The notes under the pieces are model-generated. The model worked only from the letters and a program-made list of their open reading frames with translations. It searched no databases and had not been told where the DNA came from. From the NCBI GenBank assembly GCA_914767715.1, contig OU612065.1, forward strand, positions 30,380,001-30,444,000: a stretch of 64,000 bases of DNA, given 5' to 3'. Both the position numbers and the translations under genes were made by a program. The number at the start of each line of letters is the position of its first letter. Position 1 is the stretch's first letter. The DNA comes from Membranipora membranacea. Its lineage: Eukaryota; Bryozoa; Gymnolaemata; Cheilostomatida; Membraniporidae. Shown here in pieces: positions 36,410 to 52,100 of this stretch.

Positions 36410-37130
36410 TGACTAATTCTCGGTAGGATAGATACGGCTTAGTCACCTCTCCACCTATTTTAGCTCCAAACTTTTGATTTTTTTTTAGCCATTGATACCT
36501 AAACTGTGCTACTGTCAATTGTCATATCCTACCAGTTAAGTGGTATCGTTTTGTTATCATGGGAGAAAGTTTGTTCCAATTTTATTTCTGCAGTATCTCG
36601 GTCAAAGCCGATTAGCTTAGTAAATCTGGTATTCTCAGCAATAATATATCATCTAATCGTTGGTCAGTGAGGTCAAATGGACCAGATTACAAATATGATT
36701 AAATTATGTCAGTTGTCGCTCATACCAGCAAATATCACGTAAGACTCGAGCTGTCTGGGAGTAAAGCATCAGAAAGCAGTAATAGCACAGTGGTGCACAG
36801 AAGACTAGCCAAGTCGCTGCCAATTATCTAATTCAGTATGTAATTAGAGATGTGCACGGTCAACATGTGAACTATTTGAATGCCGGTGTAAAAATTTACA
36901 GCAGCGGCCGCAGTAGCAGCTTTTTGTGCGTGGGAAGCAGCATCCATTCTACGCAAACATCAAATAAAAATAGTAATACTTTATTAATGTAAATTGTGGA
37001 TCAATACAGAGGAAAAGCATAACCAATCAGTATAAATGTGTGATAAGTCAGCAGTAATCATATGATCAAACGGTGTGAGATCAGGGTATGATAGAGTATT
37101 TTTAGATGGAACTATTCCCCTGTATAAATA

Positions 37131-37290
37131 CTTCAATTTCATATCGCAGATGCACAGCGATATTTGAATATATGGATGTACGATATATAGATGTGCTCTT
37201 CAATTTCATATCACAGATGCACAGCGATATTTGAATATATGGATGTACGATATATAGATGTGCTCTTCAATTTCATATCACAGATGCCAC
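37131..37290. repeat. 67-bp tandem repeat, ~2.4 copies
   Basis: CTTCAATTTCATATC(A/G)CAGATG recurs at 37131, 37198 and 37265 with near-identical unit content. Confidence 0.85.
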
Positions 37291-37715
37291 ATACTATAGT
37301 ATGTACTCGTATGCATACCTGTTATTCATCCATAAAATAAAATTAGAATACCTGTTAAAGCACTCAAACTACCCCAGAGTCAGTGCATTATTATCACATT
37401 CAATAAATTCTCAGTCCAGACAAATCAATATCTCTCCGCTATCTATGCTATACATCTCACATCTCAAGTGCAAATTTTGTTTAACAAAATTTTAATACGA
37501 GGTGTCATCTCAAGAACATCAGGAAGTCAAAAACAACTATCGCCAACAACATGATAACTGGCAGGAGTAATACAGGTTCTTGGCTTTTGAGCTAAAAAGT
37601 GTGACGCGGGAAAACCGAGGTGCGATAATAATAATGATGCTGTCTATAGACCATAGACTTAATATACTGGTATACTTTGTATATTGAGTCTGTGTGTTGC
37701 ACTCGTATAATATAG

Positions 37716-37746
37716 CGAGAAGAGAGAGAGAGAGAGAGCGAGAGAG
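37716..37746. repeat. GA microsatellite
   Basis: AGAGAG run of about 30 bases with one interruption. Confidence 0.85.
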
Positions 37747-38306
37747 TATTCCCAAGTCACAAGAAGAAAATACTCAATTATTAATTGGTCAAAGCTCAGT
37801 AGTCTGCCGGTAGAACCGCTTTATATTTATACTCTCATTTATTATAGCCTAAATGGCTTATTGTAGAAGAAAAGCAGCGTACAGTAAATTTATCTAAGCT
37901 TCATTGATTACACGCTGAATATTAGATGGCTTATGGAGATAGATGGGTATCCCAGTCACGCTGCCCCGATTCCATATTGACTTGATGACGTGAAATCAAC
38001 CGCAGCTCTCAAACCGTCGAGCTACTATCTCTTACACTTTATCACGTTTCATTTATTGGTATTTCACTTGAAGTGCATGTTAAAATATCTTCTCAATGTA
38101 AACTATGACGTGTAAATGTTTGAATTTAGCTGCACACTCCATGCCTCACAACTATTAAGAAGATGTAAATCAGTTGATCATGCATGCAGAGAGTATTGAG
38201 ATTACCAAAAATAGATGTATTAATACTTGAGACGAGAATATCTGACAGATAAACCATTAGCCATGTGAAATCCTAAACCATCACCTGACATGATTATGTA
38301 CACTCA

Positions 38307-38312
38307 TTTATT
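38307..38312 (-). terminator. Polyadenylation signal of BOLA3
   Basis: Minus-strand AATAAA about 45 nt after the BOLA3 stop codon. Confidence 0.6.
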
Positions 38313-38356
38313 CAGCTTTGTGCTGCCCGCTGCCTAATAACTCCTTTTGCTGACTA

Positions 38357-40089
38357 TCATGGCTTAGTCGTTGTTATTCGTATCCCATGCATGTCTTTTA
38401 TCTCCGCTTTCAGAGCCTGACAATAAAACAGACAAGACCATATATATTACACACAGTGATGTAGGTAATAAAAGAGACAAGACATTCTATACTACATACT
38501 GTGATGTAAGAATCACCACCAAGAACGCATGTATGAATCACTAAGAAAGTTGCAGATAAGGTGATTCATGTAATTTGATCGCTGGTCAATAAGACCTCTG
38601 TTTTATCTAACTGGTACATTCAGAATGACAAGTATAAGTCCCCTGGAGACTTTCAGAAAAAAAATCAACTGCACAAGTAACAAAGCAGGTAATTTTCAGT
38701 TTTGTTAGGCATCAGATTAAATTATCTATATTCTTAGAAGTCTGTGGCAATGTTACGAGAATGTCAGATTGACACTCTGTGAGTTCACTGAAACTGATCG
38801 GTGGCAGAACAAGCTTGAACTTCCTAACTACTCACCTTATTGACCAGCATGTGCTGCTTTATTAATGGTAGGCCAACAAACGCAGGAGATTGTATGTGTA
38901 CATCAAACATTGCGCCGCAACCGCCTGAAAAAAAATGGTAAGGTCATCCTAAATATTTACAAATGAAGAGGATGCTCTCCTAATAGTATATAAAGATATG
39001 CTCTAATAAGAAGATATATAACGGAGAATGAACAGGAGAGGATAAGCTAATCAATAAATTAAGTGGAAAACATGAAAGTTGGTTAACTGTTGGAGTTGCG
39101 CTTTCATTGACAATGTAGGGACAACTCCAGTTTTGTTTCGCATCATTTATTGGATAGATAATTTTGGTAATTTAGTCATTGACAAATTCTGTCGATTGTG
39201 ACAAGAACCTCTGTCACCTAGCTGTCATCATTTAAAATTTGAATACTTTGTGTAATTGCTGTGATCAGAAAACAATTTCCCTTTGTCACAGGTGTGATCA
39301 AAATTGTTGTGAAGTTGCGAGGCCGCTATCTATAATATGGCATTGATCACAAAAATGATAGCCACTGTTTTCTCAATTCTATCATTTAGATAATAATCTA
39401 TTTTGGTAATAATTTTCAAAAACAATATAGAAGAACTTTGTCATGTTTTATTTGCGTGATATGTACTGTAGTTTGATGCTTAATTTCAAAATTGGCACTA
39501 TCAAGCCTATGATAAATTTACTACCCTGCACAGCATCTGGTTTCTACAGTTTAACAATAGAAAAGTGGCTAGAAATACTACATCAAAGCAGGGAGACAGC
39601 TATCAGGCGTAACCGCCACTTACCAGATATGTCTTCTACCTTCACTTTTGTGGCATCTGGAAAATTTTTCTCAATTACATCATATATGTGTTTCTCCTGA
39701 GAACTCATTTCTGGATTTGAGGATAAACATCTTCTGGTCGATTGGAAACTCGAAGGCTGAATAGTCTGAAAAAAGAACAAACTACTAACAACTTCTTAGC
39801 TTGGTTTCTGCAAAACAGTGTTAAAAGCATTTGCCTTTCAGAAAAAAAATTGTCAAGAAAGACTATACAAGGATTACTTGTTCTATTTTGAATTAACTCA
39901 CTATTTGCCAATTGCAATTGCTATGAATTAAATATCAGGTTACAATAACCATAATAAAATGTAAATGTAGTATGATGTCCCTATCATTACTCAAGAGGGT
40001 GCTCCTAACATTACCTTAGTCTGCACAAGTAAAGCTGTAAATCTTCGGCACAGGAAAGTGGCATCAAATAGTGCTTTTCTCAGCGACAT
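38357..40089 (-). CDS. BOLA3: BolA family member 3, mitochondrial Fe-S assembly factor, complete
   Basis: BOLA3 works with glutaredoxin 5 and NFU1 in passing [4Fe-4S] clusters to mitochondrial enzymes such as lipoyl synthase. Exons (minus strand): 40089-40015, 39765-39624, 38924-38836, 38416-38357; phases agree and give 121 residues (human about 107). The N-terminus (MSLRKALFDATFLCRRF..) is Arg-rich, hydrophobic and free of acidic residues apart from one Asp, as in a mitochondrial targeting peptide. Family marks: IYDVIEKNFPDATKVKVEDISGGCGAMFDV with the conserved Cys after DISGG, VNKALKAEIKDMHGIRI with the conserved His. The GGCG motif is formed across the exon 2/3 junction, which confirms the join. 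Convergent with the MATH-domain gene and divergent from DENND4. Confidence 0.96.
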
Positions 40090-43000
40090 GCTTCTACTAA
40101 AAATAAAGGACTTGTTTTGGAAGTACAGGTCATGGAATTAGGCACCTAGAACATCAGCTGTCAGGATTGAATATTCATAGGGCTACTGCAAACCAACACT
40201 GGGATGGTAATTATTGACTGCATCGCTATTTCTGCTAAAACAAATACTGCCATTACAGACCCACAGAGTGGGTTTGCAGCAGCCCAGCGAAAACCACTGA
40301 CATCTTTCTAGGTTTTTACCCTGAAATGAGCACATATACCATATGCCCCTCTAGCGTAAATTATCTACCACAGGACTCTGGAAAATTACATGCTTGCAAG
40401 CCTAATGGGCTCATAGACATCACCTTCAAAAACATGGTTGGGTATGCATTCAGGGCCATGTAGCTGGTCGAATCCATCGGGATGCAACCAACACAACCTC
40501 TATGTTGGGGATACAAGTCCATCGTGTGTAAATATCACACAAGGTTGATATCAAAGTCATACCGAGAGAAGTACTCTGCAACTGTGACATAATAATGTCC
40601 AACTGTGCTATTAATTTCAATTTTCATTGCAGAAAAATGAATGATAACATAAATTAGTTGTCTCATGTACATGTCTATTGCAATTTTCCAATGTAATCCT
40701 AAGCTGTAATTTTCATAGAAATACTATCAATTCTTCAATGGGGCAAAAATTTAGGAAATGTGGTGTGTATATGATTTAATCACAATACACTCAACAATGT
40801 AAGTCCACTAGTCCAGACTGACTGGTGCAGTGAGTGGACACACACACTCACACTGTATGTTTTGTTACATACATGATGATCAATTGAATCATGTTGAGTA
40901 TAATATAAAAAATAACAGGGACTTTTACAAACATTGAACCAACAACATGCAAGCTGTCATTGAATGCTTTTAGTTCTATTGACATCAAGGCTGTGGAAGT
41001 ATAGCAAAATGACCGCATATTATAAGAGATGATTTCAATGAAACTGTTTCTACACTGGTTTATATAATTCTGCAAAAATTGTTGTGTGAAGTAACAGCAA
41101 CAATTCTATGAGAAGGCAGGTCAAGGTTATAAATCGAGACTTTCAATCGAACTCTAAACACGTACAAAACATACATTTTATGGTCTGATATATGCTCAAC
41201 AGTTAGTCTGATATTCCTGGATTGAAATTATAAACTAATTTTGCTGAAATTGGAGCAGTGGAGGTTAGTACTCTAAATTTTCTCTAACACAAATCTTATA
41301 TCTTTTTGTAAATTAACACCATGTTATATGGCTTGGTCACATGGGGAGAGCTAGAGGTAAAAGGGAAAATCAGACATAACTAGGCTATGCTGTGGATAGA
41401 TGGACCTGACACACAGGTCCACTCCAAAACATCGGATTTTGGCAATGTTTGACTGCCCCACTTGCAACCTGTGACCTGACACAAGACATCCATCAATGTG
41501 TCACTGTACTGTGTGACCTTGCCTTTCCCATCATCCACTACTACTGCCACCTGAGTACTATACTACTTACTAGTTCTCGTACTACTCATAATAATGATAC
41601 TTAACTTACTGTAACTGTCCTGTCCGTGGATGATGCGATGGGCAACTGGCAATATGGTAGGGTACACACAAACAAGAAGTATAGGCAGCCACTACCAGGT
41701 GTGAATGGACCCTGAGGCTAATTACCAATTATTATTATGTCAACCATCATCAACCATAGGGCAAGCTTGCAAGCACAAGAAAGGGCCCATATAGATTAGA
41801 TAGGTGTGACCTTACTCAGCCCACCATGTAGTAGGTAGCCTGTAGGCCTATGTATGTAGCCTGAGTTGAGAGTACATACTTACTAATTATATTATGAAAT
41901 CTACATTGTCATTGGAAAATGATAGTCTAATATAATGGTCTGTGCGCAATGTTTGTACTCAATATGCTGCTACGCTTGCCTAGCTACTGTAGCTACTACT
42001 GCAACTAACTAGTAACAACAGGGGGGCTCTCCTTCCACTCCACATGGAGCTTGGTGGTCTCTGAGTCAGGGAGTTTCATGGAAGGGAGCCATGCTGTGAT
42101 TCTAACAGGGGTATATTCCCGATCTGCAATGTGAGTGTATAGTATGAGTTTTAACCCCCTCATGGTAGCTTATATGTGTGTTAAGTTATATGATGCTGTA
42201 TATTTATAAAAGTTCTCAACTCTTATCAAATTCGATCCCATCCTATCAAACTGTAGTGTAGATCCCATAAACCAATAATAGATGTATAGCTGGGATCTAC
42301 AATTAGATGGATTGTGTGACATCACAATAAGTATGTGGGACCTCACATTGTTCCAGCAGTACAATCGGTATTATGCTCTTGAGTATTGGCTGGTTTATGT
42401 CACAGTTGTTTGGGAATGCGTACGATATAGCGAACATTATAGCATTACATACCCAAAAAACGCCATCTGATTTATCCAACTTCTGCCTGCCCGATCAGAT
42501 ATAATAGGATGATCTGTTTTCTGATGGTCTGGTCCGCTATATATTCTTCACTGCCCGGGTTTATAATTATTAAATACCTGGCTACATTACTATATTACTA
42601 TTATCAAAGTTAAAGTGACAGAGTTCCGTGCCATCTTTATGACCATGCAGTCAGAGTGCATTGACCTCTCACTGATAGACACAGTGCAACGACCTCTTAC
42701 TGAAGGAGAGGGAGCTCATTCATAGCAGAGTTACCAACTTAACCGAGTTCAATAATAATATACCGAAAGATTGCTGATTGTGTGATATTTTTGTCCTTAT
42801 CAATTCTCTTTTGTATTTGGAATCTACATTCACAGAACACATATAATTAACTTGCAAAGCTGCTGGTTGAACGTACACATTAGATCCCCTACTGTTACAT
42901 GATAAACCTCCACTCTATCCTTTGCCTGCTGGTGTTCAAGTTGCGATTCATGAGTGATCATATCAATCCTCCTTGATGGAAACAATTCTGAACCTTTTTT

Positions 43001-43177
43001 CACATGATGATGAAATGCATGATAAAAAAAGTACTTCTTTTGACGTGAATGCTAAATTTTCTTCTGTTTTAGAAAATGTGTTAGCATCATGATATCCTGA
43101 ACTGACCACAAGACCAATAGATAGCGGATTCGTTATTATCGGATTTATACACACTATACTCTACTTACTAGACTAGG
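40090..43177. other. Intergenic region between divergent BOLA3 and DENND4
   Basis: No exon could be supported on either strand. AT-rich, with short runs such as GTAGCTACTACTGCAACTAAC near 41990. Promoters of both genes must lie here, but no specific element is recognisable. Confidence 0.55.
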
Positions 43178-46100
43178 ATGAGTGGAAATCGCCGTGTAGC
43201 GGATTATTTCATTGTTGCTGGATTGCCTGAGAAGCCAGCCCCTCTAGATGACATTGATGAGCTTAAACCTTCCAGTAAACTAGAGCCTATCACAGATATA
43301 TGTGTTATTATTCCTAATGATGGTGAAGAATGTCCGCCTGGGTGAGTTTCTTATGATAAGCCTCCTGGTACTAGGTCCTAAACCTGGGTTAAGTAGTACA
43401 TTCTTGTTTAAAGGCAATTAGAAGCCATATATTTGAGTGTAGGAGTATACAGCTTGTCAAGTTAAAAGAATTGAAGAGGTGAATCAACAACATATGATTT
43501 TCAACCAAAAATTTTTGGCAGGATTTTCACCCAAAATTCGTTTTTTGCTACTGGTTTCAGTCACTTTAGGAAGGCAGGCAAATCAGCATCAATACTATAT
43601 GATAGGCACAACCTATTTTGTCGTTGTAATTAAACAGGGTAAAATATGGAAGGTTTTATAACCTTTTATTAGTTAGAGTTTATGAGAACATAATGCTCAG
43701 CTAAATCTATCTGTCATCCCTGACCAAGCTGATTTCCAAACCACTTGCAACAGAGTGAAATTTATAGCACCGAGTAGGGCAGTGTCAGATTCGACATGAC
43801 AGATGTACTCGAGTGCTCCACTGAGCTTATATATTATTAATACAGACAGACGGGGAGATGGGACATCCTGATTTGTTTTATACATAATAAATTCTGCTGA
43901 GTGTTGATAATACAGCGAACTTATTCAGATTATTACTGTCTTGACTGTATCACAGAGTAGGGATGTCCTTAATCTATGGCTGTGTCATAGAGTAAGGATT
44001 TCCTTACTCTGACTGTTTTAGGCTTTTTTGTGTCGCTTCCTTACTGCTTCCTTACTTATGCGTTTGCTTGTGACTGCATACAGCTCAGATAAGACACATG
44101 ATAAGTTTTGTTGAGGTCAAACACAGGATTAGCCGCCTATCATCAATCATTGAGAGGAAATAGTTTTTAAAGAAATTTTCCACCCTCCAGCTTAATATGA
44201 TGCTAAAAAGCCTCGTATGTTTTGAGGACTCTGTTCGCTCATTTCTCTGTATTTAGAGATCATAAGATCGACTACATGATATTTATTATTATTATTGTGC
44301 CATTTTTCTCATTCCGAAAAACACTGGTTGCCTCAGAGCTAAGTTGATCGTTCAACACACTGTCCTGCTCATTTGTCTCATATATGAGCGTCTTTTGCCT
44401 GAGTTTAGATTTAATCCTGAATGACCTTAACCTTGTAGATACAAACCCTTACTGGAGACCCCTGGAGGTAATATAGCTGATCTGAATCATGGTAGTATCA
44501 GAAGCCCGGAGGTTTTTATATGTTATCGCCGCGGAAGGGACAAAGCTCCACTCACCGATGTCGGGTATGAAGCGGAGATTAGACATGATAATATAGGCCT
44601 AGCTTTTACAATATACTGTGTTGTGCGCCTGGGCTCCAAATGGTAATTCTAGTATTACGGAAGCTTAGATTGCATGCATGACATCATTATTATGCCATTA
44701 TGAGGTCCCACAACAATTAAGAAGAAATCTCGACCATTTTTATCTATTCAGGCTGAAGATCAAGTTTCAACTCTCCCATCTTGATGGTTTATACGTATTA
44801 ATAGTATAGTTTATTCTGAACTTGTATCTCGCTCTCTCTTCCATCTCGAGTCTAGCAGAGGTTAAATCTGCGAGGAGATTAATTAGATCTTTGCTATCTG
44901 AGCGGAAATGAGGGCACTAGCCAATCGCTCACTATACTTGGTTATATAAGCCAATTTTACCTTATTACATACAGTCATCATCGCAGGGCATGTTAAGGTG
45001 CCAAGATGAATATATATTGAACTTCACTCTGCTACTGATTGATTTTGTCTGCTATATGTCCACACAACATCAGCAGTTTTCAATTGTAACCGAAATGAGC
45101 TGCAAACAATATAACGTCGGCCAGGGTCAGACCAAGGTCAGCTACCTCGTATTTGTATAGAGCTATTCAAATATTGAGACTGCTCTCTATTATTAAGTGT
45201 AGGAAGTGAGCGTTGGAGATCAGTTTACACCTGTCCGAGTGTTAAACATACAAATTATACATCCCTCTATTTATTTGGCGCTATTTGGATTGACACGTCG
45301 TAGTTCACGTTCAACCACCACAACTCCAGACGTCAACCTGGATGAAAATTTGCAGGATCATGACTTAGACTATTTGTTATATGCTGGTGGTAGGTAGGCA
45401 TGTTAGCCCTCACATTGTACAGCCCCATGCTGCAGCACAGAGTCACTATTTGGACTAGCAGCGCTGACTTCTCAGCCCTTATATTGAAGGGCTCTGTGAA
45501 TTTGACAATGATGATTTGCACCATGCCCCTGCCCCCTTAATATACAGAATCTACATTCATGTTCTGTATACTGAGACCCAAATTAATCACTAAATACTTC
45601 ACTCAGCACACATATATACTGTAGAATAATACTCTACATTGCTATAATTCTGGTTGTAGAGTTTTGTATGAGGGAAGCGAGAGGGTTCTGGCTGGTTGTG
45701 AGGTTGTATACACCACACCTTATGGCAGACCAGCCAACGTTAATAACACATCCAGTAGGATATACCTGACATATAGGAGAGCATCAGACACGGCAAGCTC
45801 TGATACTCTCGCTGTAACTGATATATGTGTCATCAACACCAGCAAGGTAAGAACCCCTCCCCCCACCACCCCACCAGACAAGACAGGGAACTTATGACAT
45901 TACTTTCAATTACAATACGGCCCAAATAATGTTGTAACCGTCCTCTTCTGCAACATGTCCTGTTCCCCAGATCACTCACTCACTACATCACAATGCTATT
46001 AAATAATATACTTGATTTCACCATATTATCTAAGCCTGGCGCTTATTAACCGAATTTACTGGTAACAACTGTAATATGCACCAGGCTCTTGTCAAACCGG

Positions 46101-49100
46101 TAGTGAATCTCCATACATAGCATCGAGTTAGGTTTAGATATTCATAAGTCCATGTATACTGCTCACTGGGGTTCTCATTGGTGTACACTCATAAAGCCAG
46201 ACAGTCAGAACAGACGTCATTGATATTCCCTAAAAGAAAAAAATGCTATTTCGTGAATGACTTTTCATATGATCACAGAGTTAGGATATTTCCTTACTCT
46301 GTGATAATATCTAAAAAAAGATCAGCACTGTGTTGTGTGAACTGTGACTGCGACTGTAGCCTCTAAATGTGGCTGTCACTGGCTACAAAGTGCCCTGGGT
46401 CACTTTTAGACATGAGCACAATCATAATTTATGATCGAGTGCCTGGATATTGTGATGATATCATCTACGCAGTAATCATCAGCAGCTTGAAATGCTGTAA
46501 CATTGAAAGAAAAACAAAATCACAGCCCTAGTAGAGTGTTAATCTAAAGGCTTTGCACTCTAAGCCCCTAGATCACGGTATAAATATATGTGATGCTCTG
46601 TTATCTGTTAATTTGTCTATGTATCTGGTGAATTGGACTAAGCCAGAGACTCTAGCTGATGATATCTATAGTCCCTGACCAAACTGTACGTGGCGCAAAA
46701 GTTCACAACTCCCCTCCCACCAGTGCCACGCCACCGGGCAACGCAAGCGGTGTTAGACAGTAAACATGTCATGTCTGCGGTTTTTCCATTGATTTGAACT
46801 GACTGGGTTTGTTTGGGTGTATAAAGACAAACAAGAATGTACTTTACCCCGCGTTGTCAAAGTTGATGATAAATTGTTTTTTGCTCCTGGGCTTAATTCT
46901 TAAGTTAGTGACACTGGTACAGTAGCGCTGCATTGCTGTCATGTCACGTGGCCTTGTCTCACGAGCAGGGCGTGCCCTTTATTCAAGAGAAAAACTAATA
47001 CATCTGAGGTGCTAAACTGCTAAAGATAGAGTCGCAAGAAAATCGGACACTGTCAATAAATTTTAAATAAAAAGATGGAACGCTTCTTGGCTACAGCTGG
47101 TTTAATTTGACGATAACCAGTTACACTTTTTGAACTTACTATGTATGACCTCTCAGTGAAAGATATAATGAAATTTTTATTTATTCGTAATATATTATTT
47201 ACATGGAATTATATTTTATAATCATTTGCAGGGAGAGAAGGCACCTCACTCATTCTGTAAGATAGATAAGAATCTCAATCAATCTGTTATGAATATGATG
47301 AGCTCCAGTATATATTTGTGTTATAAGAAGTCTATGTGTAAAGATTACAGTATACCTTATAAAGCAGGTAAGTCTCTACCTCCACCCTTCCCCATTGTAC
47401 AGTGTTGCAAAGATAATTTTTTTAAGTTTCTCTCTAGTAATAAATTTAAATCAGAAAGAAATTTCGCACAGGCTTGAAATAGTGAAGGGCTTATAGTTAT
47501 GGCTAGCTAGCGTTTACTGAATTTCACTTATTTATAAACTCCCACCGTTATTTGTGGAAATTGGTGCTAACTAACATAGAGTCAACCCCCAAACTTGTAA
47601 AGCTAAACTCCAACCGGTATTAATACGGTACTAGTGATCGATTTTAAGTGAATCTGTTCTCACCAGACCCCCACATGATGTCAGGGGCTATCATAATATG
47701 ATACTGCAGTTGCTGCTGCATTCTGTATGTTGTACTAAATATGACGTATATATTTCACAGCGGTACTGGGGAGATATCCTACATGGGACTGGCCTGATTT
47801 CCCACTGCCTGAGGACTCAGTAGCTATGTTTGGATTACCGATGGGAGCTATGATGGAATCGTGGCCTGAGAAAGCCTCTCAACCCAAACCTGTATTCTCA
47901 ACTTTTGTACTCACTGGACTGGATGGTAAAAAGGTGGGTGGCACAAATCATTAGCTATATGTTGGTGAAAAGAAAGTTTCTTTTCTCTGTCTTTGACCGT
48001 GTTGCTGGCAGAATCATTCTTCATCCAAATCACAGTCTCTTGTTGAGATGTGGATGATAAAGGAAAGCCACTGCCAGCAACTCGTGCAGGGTTAAGAATC
48101 TTTTACATAACACCGCCTTCCACTGATAAACCAGGCTGGTCAGAGATTTGGATGACAGACCCTGTTCACTGCAATGTTTATAATTATGTTTATCCACTAT
48201 AATTGTGAGTATTTAAATTGAGAGTAAAATTCTGTACTTCCGCAAAGTGGCGGACAGTGGCACATCAATCATTTTGATACATTTATGGGATGATTCGATT
48301 GATAGAGTTATTCACGATCACAAAAATAAATAAAATAATTGTGCCTTAACAAAAGGAAAAAAAATCACTACTCATGCCTAAAATTGGCATTTAGGATAAA
48401 ATTAGTTGGCATTGTACAAAAATGGCAGATCGCCAAGCACTTCATTTTTTAAAACTCCTGCATCTGCCTGATAGTTATTCAAGTATTACTGTTTCGGCCA
48501 GCAGTCCGATAAATTTTTAAAGTCAGAAAATTTATATTGAACAAAAGTTTAGATACAACGAAGCTGTGTTGGTAGAGAAATCGTTGTAGAGACAGTTGAG
48601 AAAGTGACATCTTGTTTGTCCTGTTACGAGGATAATGTGAGGTTGGGTCCTTCGAAGACCACATTTATTCTAACTGTGATAATGATTAGGTACCAGCACA
48701 GCTGATAACTTTGTGATGTTTCTCTGAAAAATATAATTATCACCTACAGCAAATATTGGTCAAAACTTATCATTGTCTGTGCGTGACTATACCAGCTGCT
48801 TGTCTGCGTGCTACAAAGGAGGCTTCCCTCTGACTTTATACCAGTGCTATAACAGCACTGACTGCTTCTATCTGCTAAAAGCTCGTACGACAAAGAATTA
48901 CCCTCAAATAACAAACCTCAGAAAACACAGTAAATATTGATAGGACGTTTGTTATCTGAAGTCCACTACTAGCGCTTGTTTTAACTGACAGTGTTTTTTC
49001 TCCCACATTGCCTGTTCGACATTTCAATAAGCTCAAAACTATTCCTTTGTTTATGTCTTGTGTTCAATTAAGTGATTACTTGAGCTATAAGAGATAATAT

Positions 49101-52100
49101 AATAAATATAATATATATACAATATATATAGTATATATAATATATAATATATTATATATATATGGTATAGATTGGCCATGTGGTGTGAATCTGTGTGCCA
49201 ATTATGATAGGTATGATGGCCGACTGAGGGAGATTATAAGTAGTGATTAGACAGTGATAATCTGAGAGATAACAAACTCTTTATAGTTCTAGGTTATATA
49301 TGTCAAGCTATGGTGGCTTGGTATAGATAATAAATATTCTTATCACTGATAATTGCCATTCGCATGGTTTACCTGAACTACACGTTTAGTTGCCATCTTC
49401 TAAACTGAATGGATCTGGCTGTTGCCAGGGGCTGTTTTCCATTAGACTGCCAAATCTTGACCAAGATCTTGCCGAATTGAACCTTGTGGCTTGCTTGAAT
49501 TTATCGGCTTTATCAATTTACATTTACTCCCATCTCGGCTTATCCAAAATTGGAGCTAGCTACCATTAAGCCGCCTCCTCCCAAACTCAATCTTGTCATA
49601 CAACCAATTTGTTTGTTGGTTTTGTTTTAAAACAGATAAGTGGACATGTGACAAGGTTATCAAAAACTCGCTGAACTAAATTATAGTTAATATTTACTGA
49701 TCTATGGTAATAAGAACCTTATTATTATATATTATATTTATATTTATTATGTACATATCATTTATTGTATATATTATTATTATCAGGTATACGGCGCTGC
49801 AGTTACCTTCTATGAGCTGTATAAGCATACTGAGAGTTTAGATGAGACTCAGAGAAAGAGTCTGGGTCTACATCTAAAGAAGAAGAGGCTGGTACACAAC
49901 AACAAGGCTATATGTCTACTGGCTAACAGGCCTTTCTTTGATGCATTCAGGAATTTTCTGACATATCTATACAAACAGACACAGCGAAAGGTTGAAAGAG
50001 ACATCCCTGTTGAAAGGTAAGTGATTCGATAGTCTGAGCCCCCAGACTCTTGCCCAATTCATGAAGCCCCCATCTCCACCTTCGGCCAGGGGAGATTTGA
50101 CTCTGTGGTAAGTCACTACCATGGGATGAAAGATCTGTAAACTTACTTATAATAATTACTGTAGATGAATCAGAAATCAAAAAGCAGAACAAAACTTTAT
50201 GAGTGGGATGAATTTTGACACCACAAAACAAGTTGCAGATAAATCAAAACAGGAAATTTTGATTGAATGTCAAGTTCCCTCCCTCTCTTGATACATTACT
50301 TCACTGGTTGTGTGGTTTTATTTTAATCTAATTTGATGGTAAAAACATGTTGTTGCTGTCACATGCATGGTGATGTATTTATGGTATGTCTGCTATCAGA
50401 GAACGTTAACTCTGATCTATCAATCAACTAATACATGCAGATCAAAGTGATAACATCCTGGTATAATTCATGGCAAATGTTAGTCTTCTATTTCAAATTT
50501 AGTTGGCAGTCGTTACATAAATGTTGAATCAAGTTGAACAAACATGCTCAGAATTCAGTTTTTTTTTCTGCTTGCAATAACTAAAATCAAGCCTGAGGAT
50601 GTTTTATTTTGTAGGCTGATTTCACACTTTATGTGGAGCGTACCATTCCCCACCCCTGAAAGACCTCGTGTCTTAGTTCCTTTTCCTAATGATACAGAAC
50701 TACATATCAATCTGCCAGAGGAGAGCCCTATCCCACTCAGGTTAGTGAGCATCACCTCGTCCCTGCTGTATGTGACTGTGTTCTGTTCTGTGTTGTTTTG
50801 TACCTTGAGGAAGGAGTAAAGTATTCGAATGATGACTTCTTTCACATGCTTGAAATATGAAATTTATTGCTAGCTGACGTTTACTCTATCTTATTACTAT
50901 ATATAATCATCTTGAAAAAATAGATACTAGCAAACTTTAGGTCACCCCAAACTAGCTAAACTGAACACCAGCTAAATTTACACCTTTAGGGTACATACAA
51001 TAATATACTGCCAAACAGTCAATGGCTGACGGCAAGGAGTCCGTCCCGACTCCTCGCTGGTGCTGCAGAAGTTTTCTCAACATTTCAACTACAAAAAGAA
51101 ATTTAGATTGAGACTGAGCCTGAGCCAACTCATGACGTAACACGATAATATAGCTATGGAGTGCAGATTAAATTTTTATTTTCAAGATTAGCAGACTAAC
51201 ATCCTCTGTTATATTACAGTACAAATTTTAGCTCTTATTACTGCCACTATCTCCGGGTTTATGGTAGATGGGAGAACTCAAATTCAGGAATAGAACTTCT
51301 CATACCAGAATGAGGTCACACCTGCATTTCTGTTTATCTTTGTACAAAAAACACTATGCTTATTTTTGTGATTTTCCAAACCTAGTGTAAGTGAGATGCA
51401 ATCTTATATATAGAGGAAAGAAACATTTGACTTTTGTTTCACCACTAACTACAACTCTTGTGACACGCAATGATAGAGTAACAGCAAAGACCAGAGACTG
51501 AAATGTAACATCCTCAATGTAAAATCTTATTATTTATACACAGTGGGGCATCCTTCTCCACAATGTTACGTAATATCGGAGTAGAGAATTCTATAAGCTT
51601 ACTCAGTATGACTCTACTAGAGAAGAAGATACTGATACATTCCCTGAGGCCTGCTGTGTTAACTGGAGTTATAGAGGCTGTAGGTAAGTGTGTGTGTGTT
51701 AACCATTTATCTCAGACTACCACAATGGATAGCCAGAGTACCAGACAGCAGGGAGGGTGAGACATCCCACCCTCTCACCATCCCTGCAGGCAGCAATTTG
51801 TTCTTTACTATGAGCATTCAGAGTTACCCTCCCATGGTACCTTGGCACCTAGAGCGTCTGACCAAGGAGTTAAAGACTTTGTCTTTAACTTTAACTCCTT
51901 GGTTTAACTTCTTAGTCTGAGTGACTGTTTGGTGGGACAAATTTTCCAATCTTGTTAGAGACTTTCAGTAATCAATGAGTGTAAAATCAGGGAGACCAAC
52001 CTCCCTGGTAAAATGATGATGATTATTTGGGTGCCACATTTCTCTCTCAACAAATTTTAATGTTTTCAAACAATTCACGGAGAGCCTTATCACTCTGTTA

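Larger units (their letters stand above)
35732..38356. other. Intergenic region between convergent MATH-domain gene and BOLA3
   Basis: Contains 3' UTRs of both genes: an AATAAA at 36404-36409 is the first clear polyadenylation signal after the MATH-domain stop. Also a 67-bp tandem repeat (37131-37290) and a GA microsatellite (37716-37746). No coding sequence seen. Confidence 0.6.
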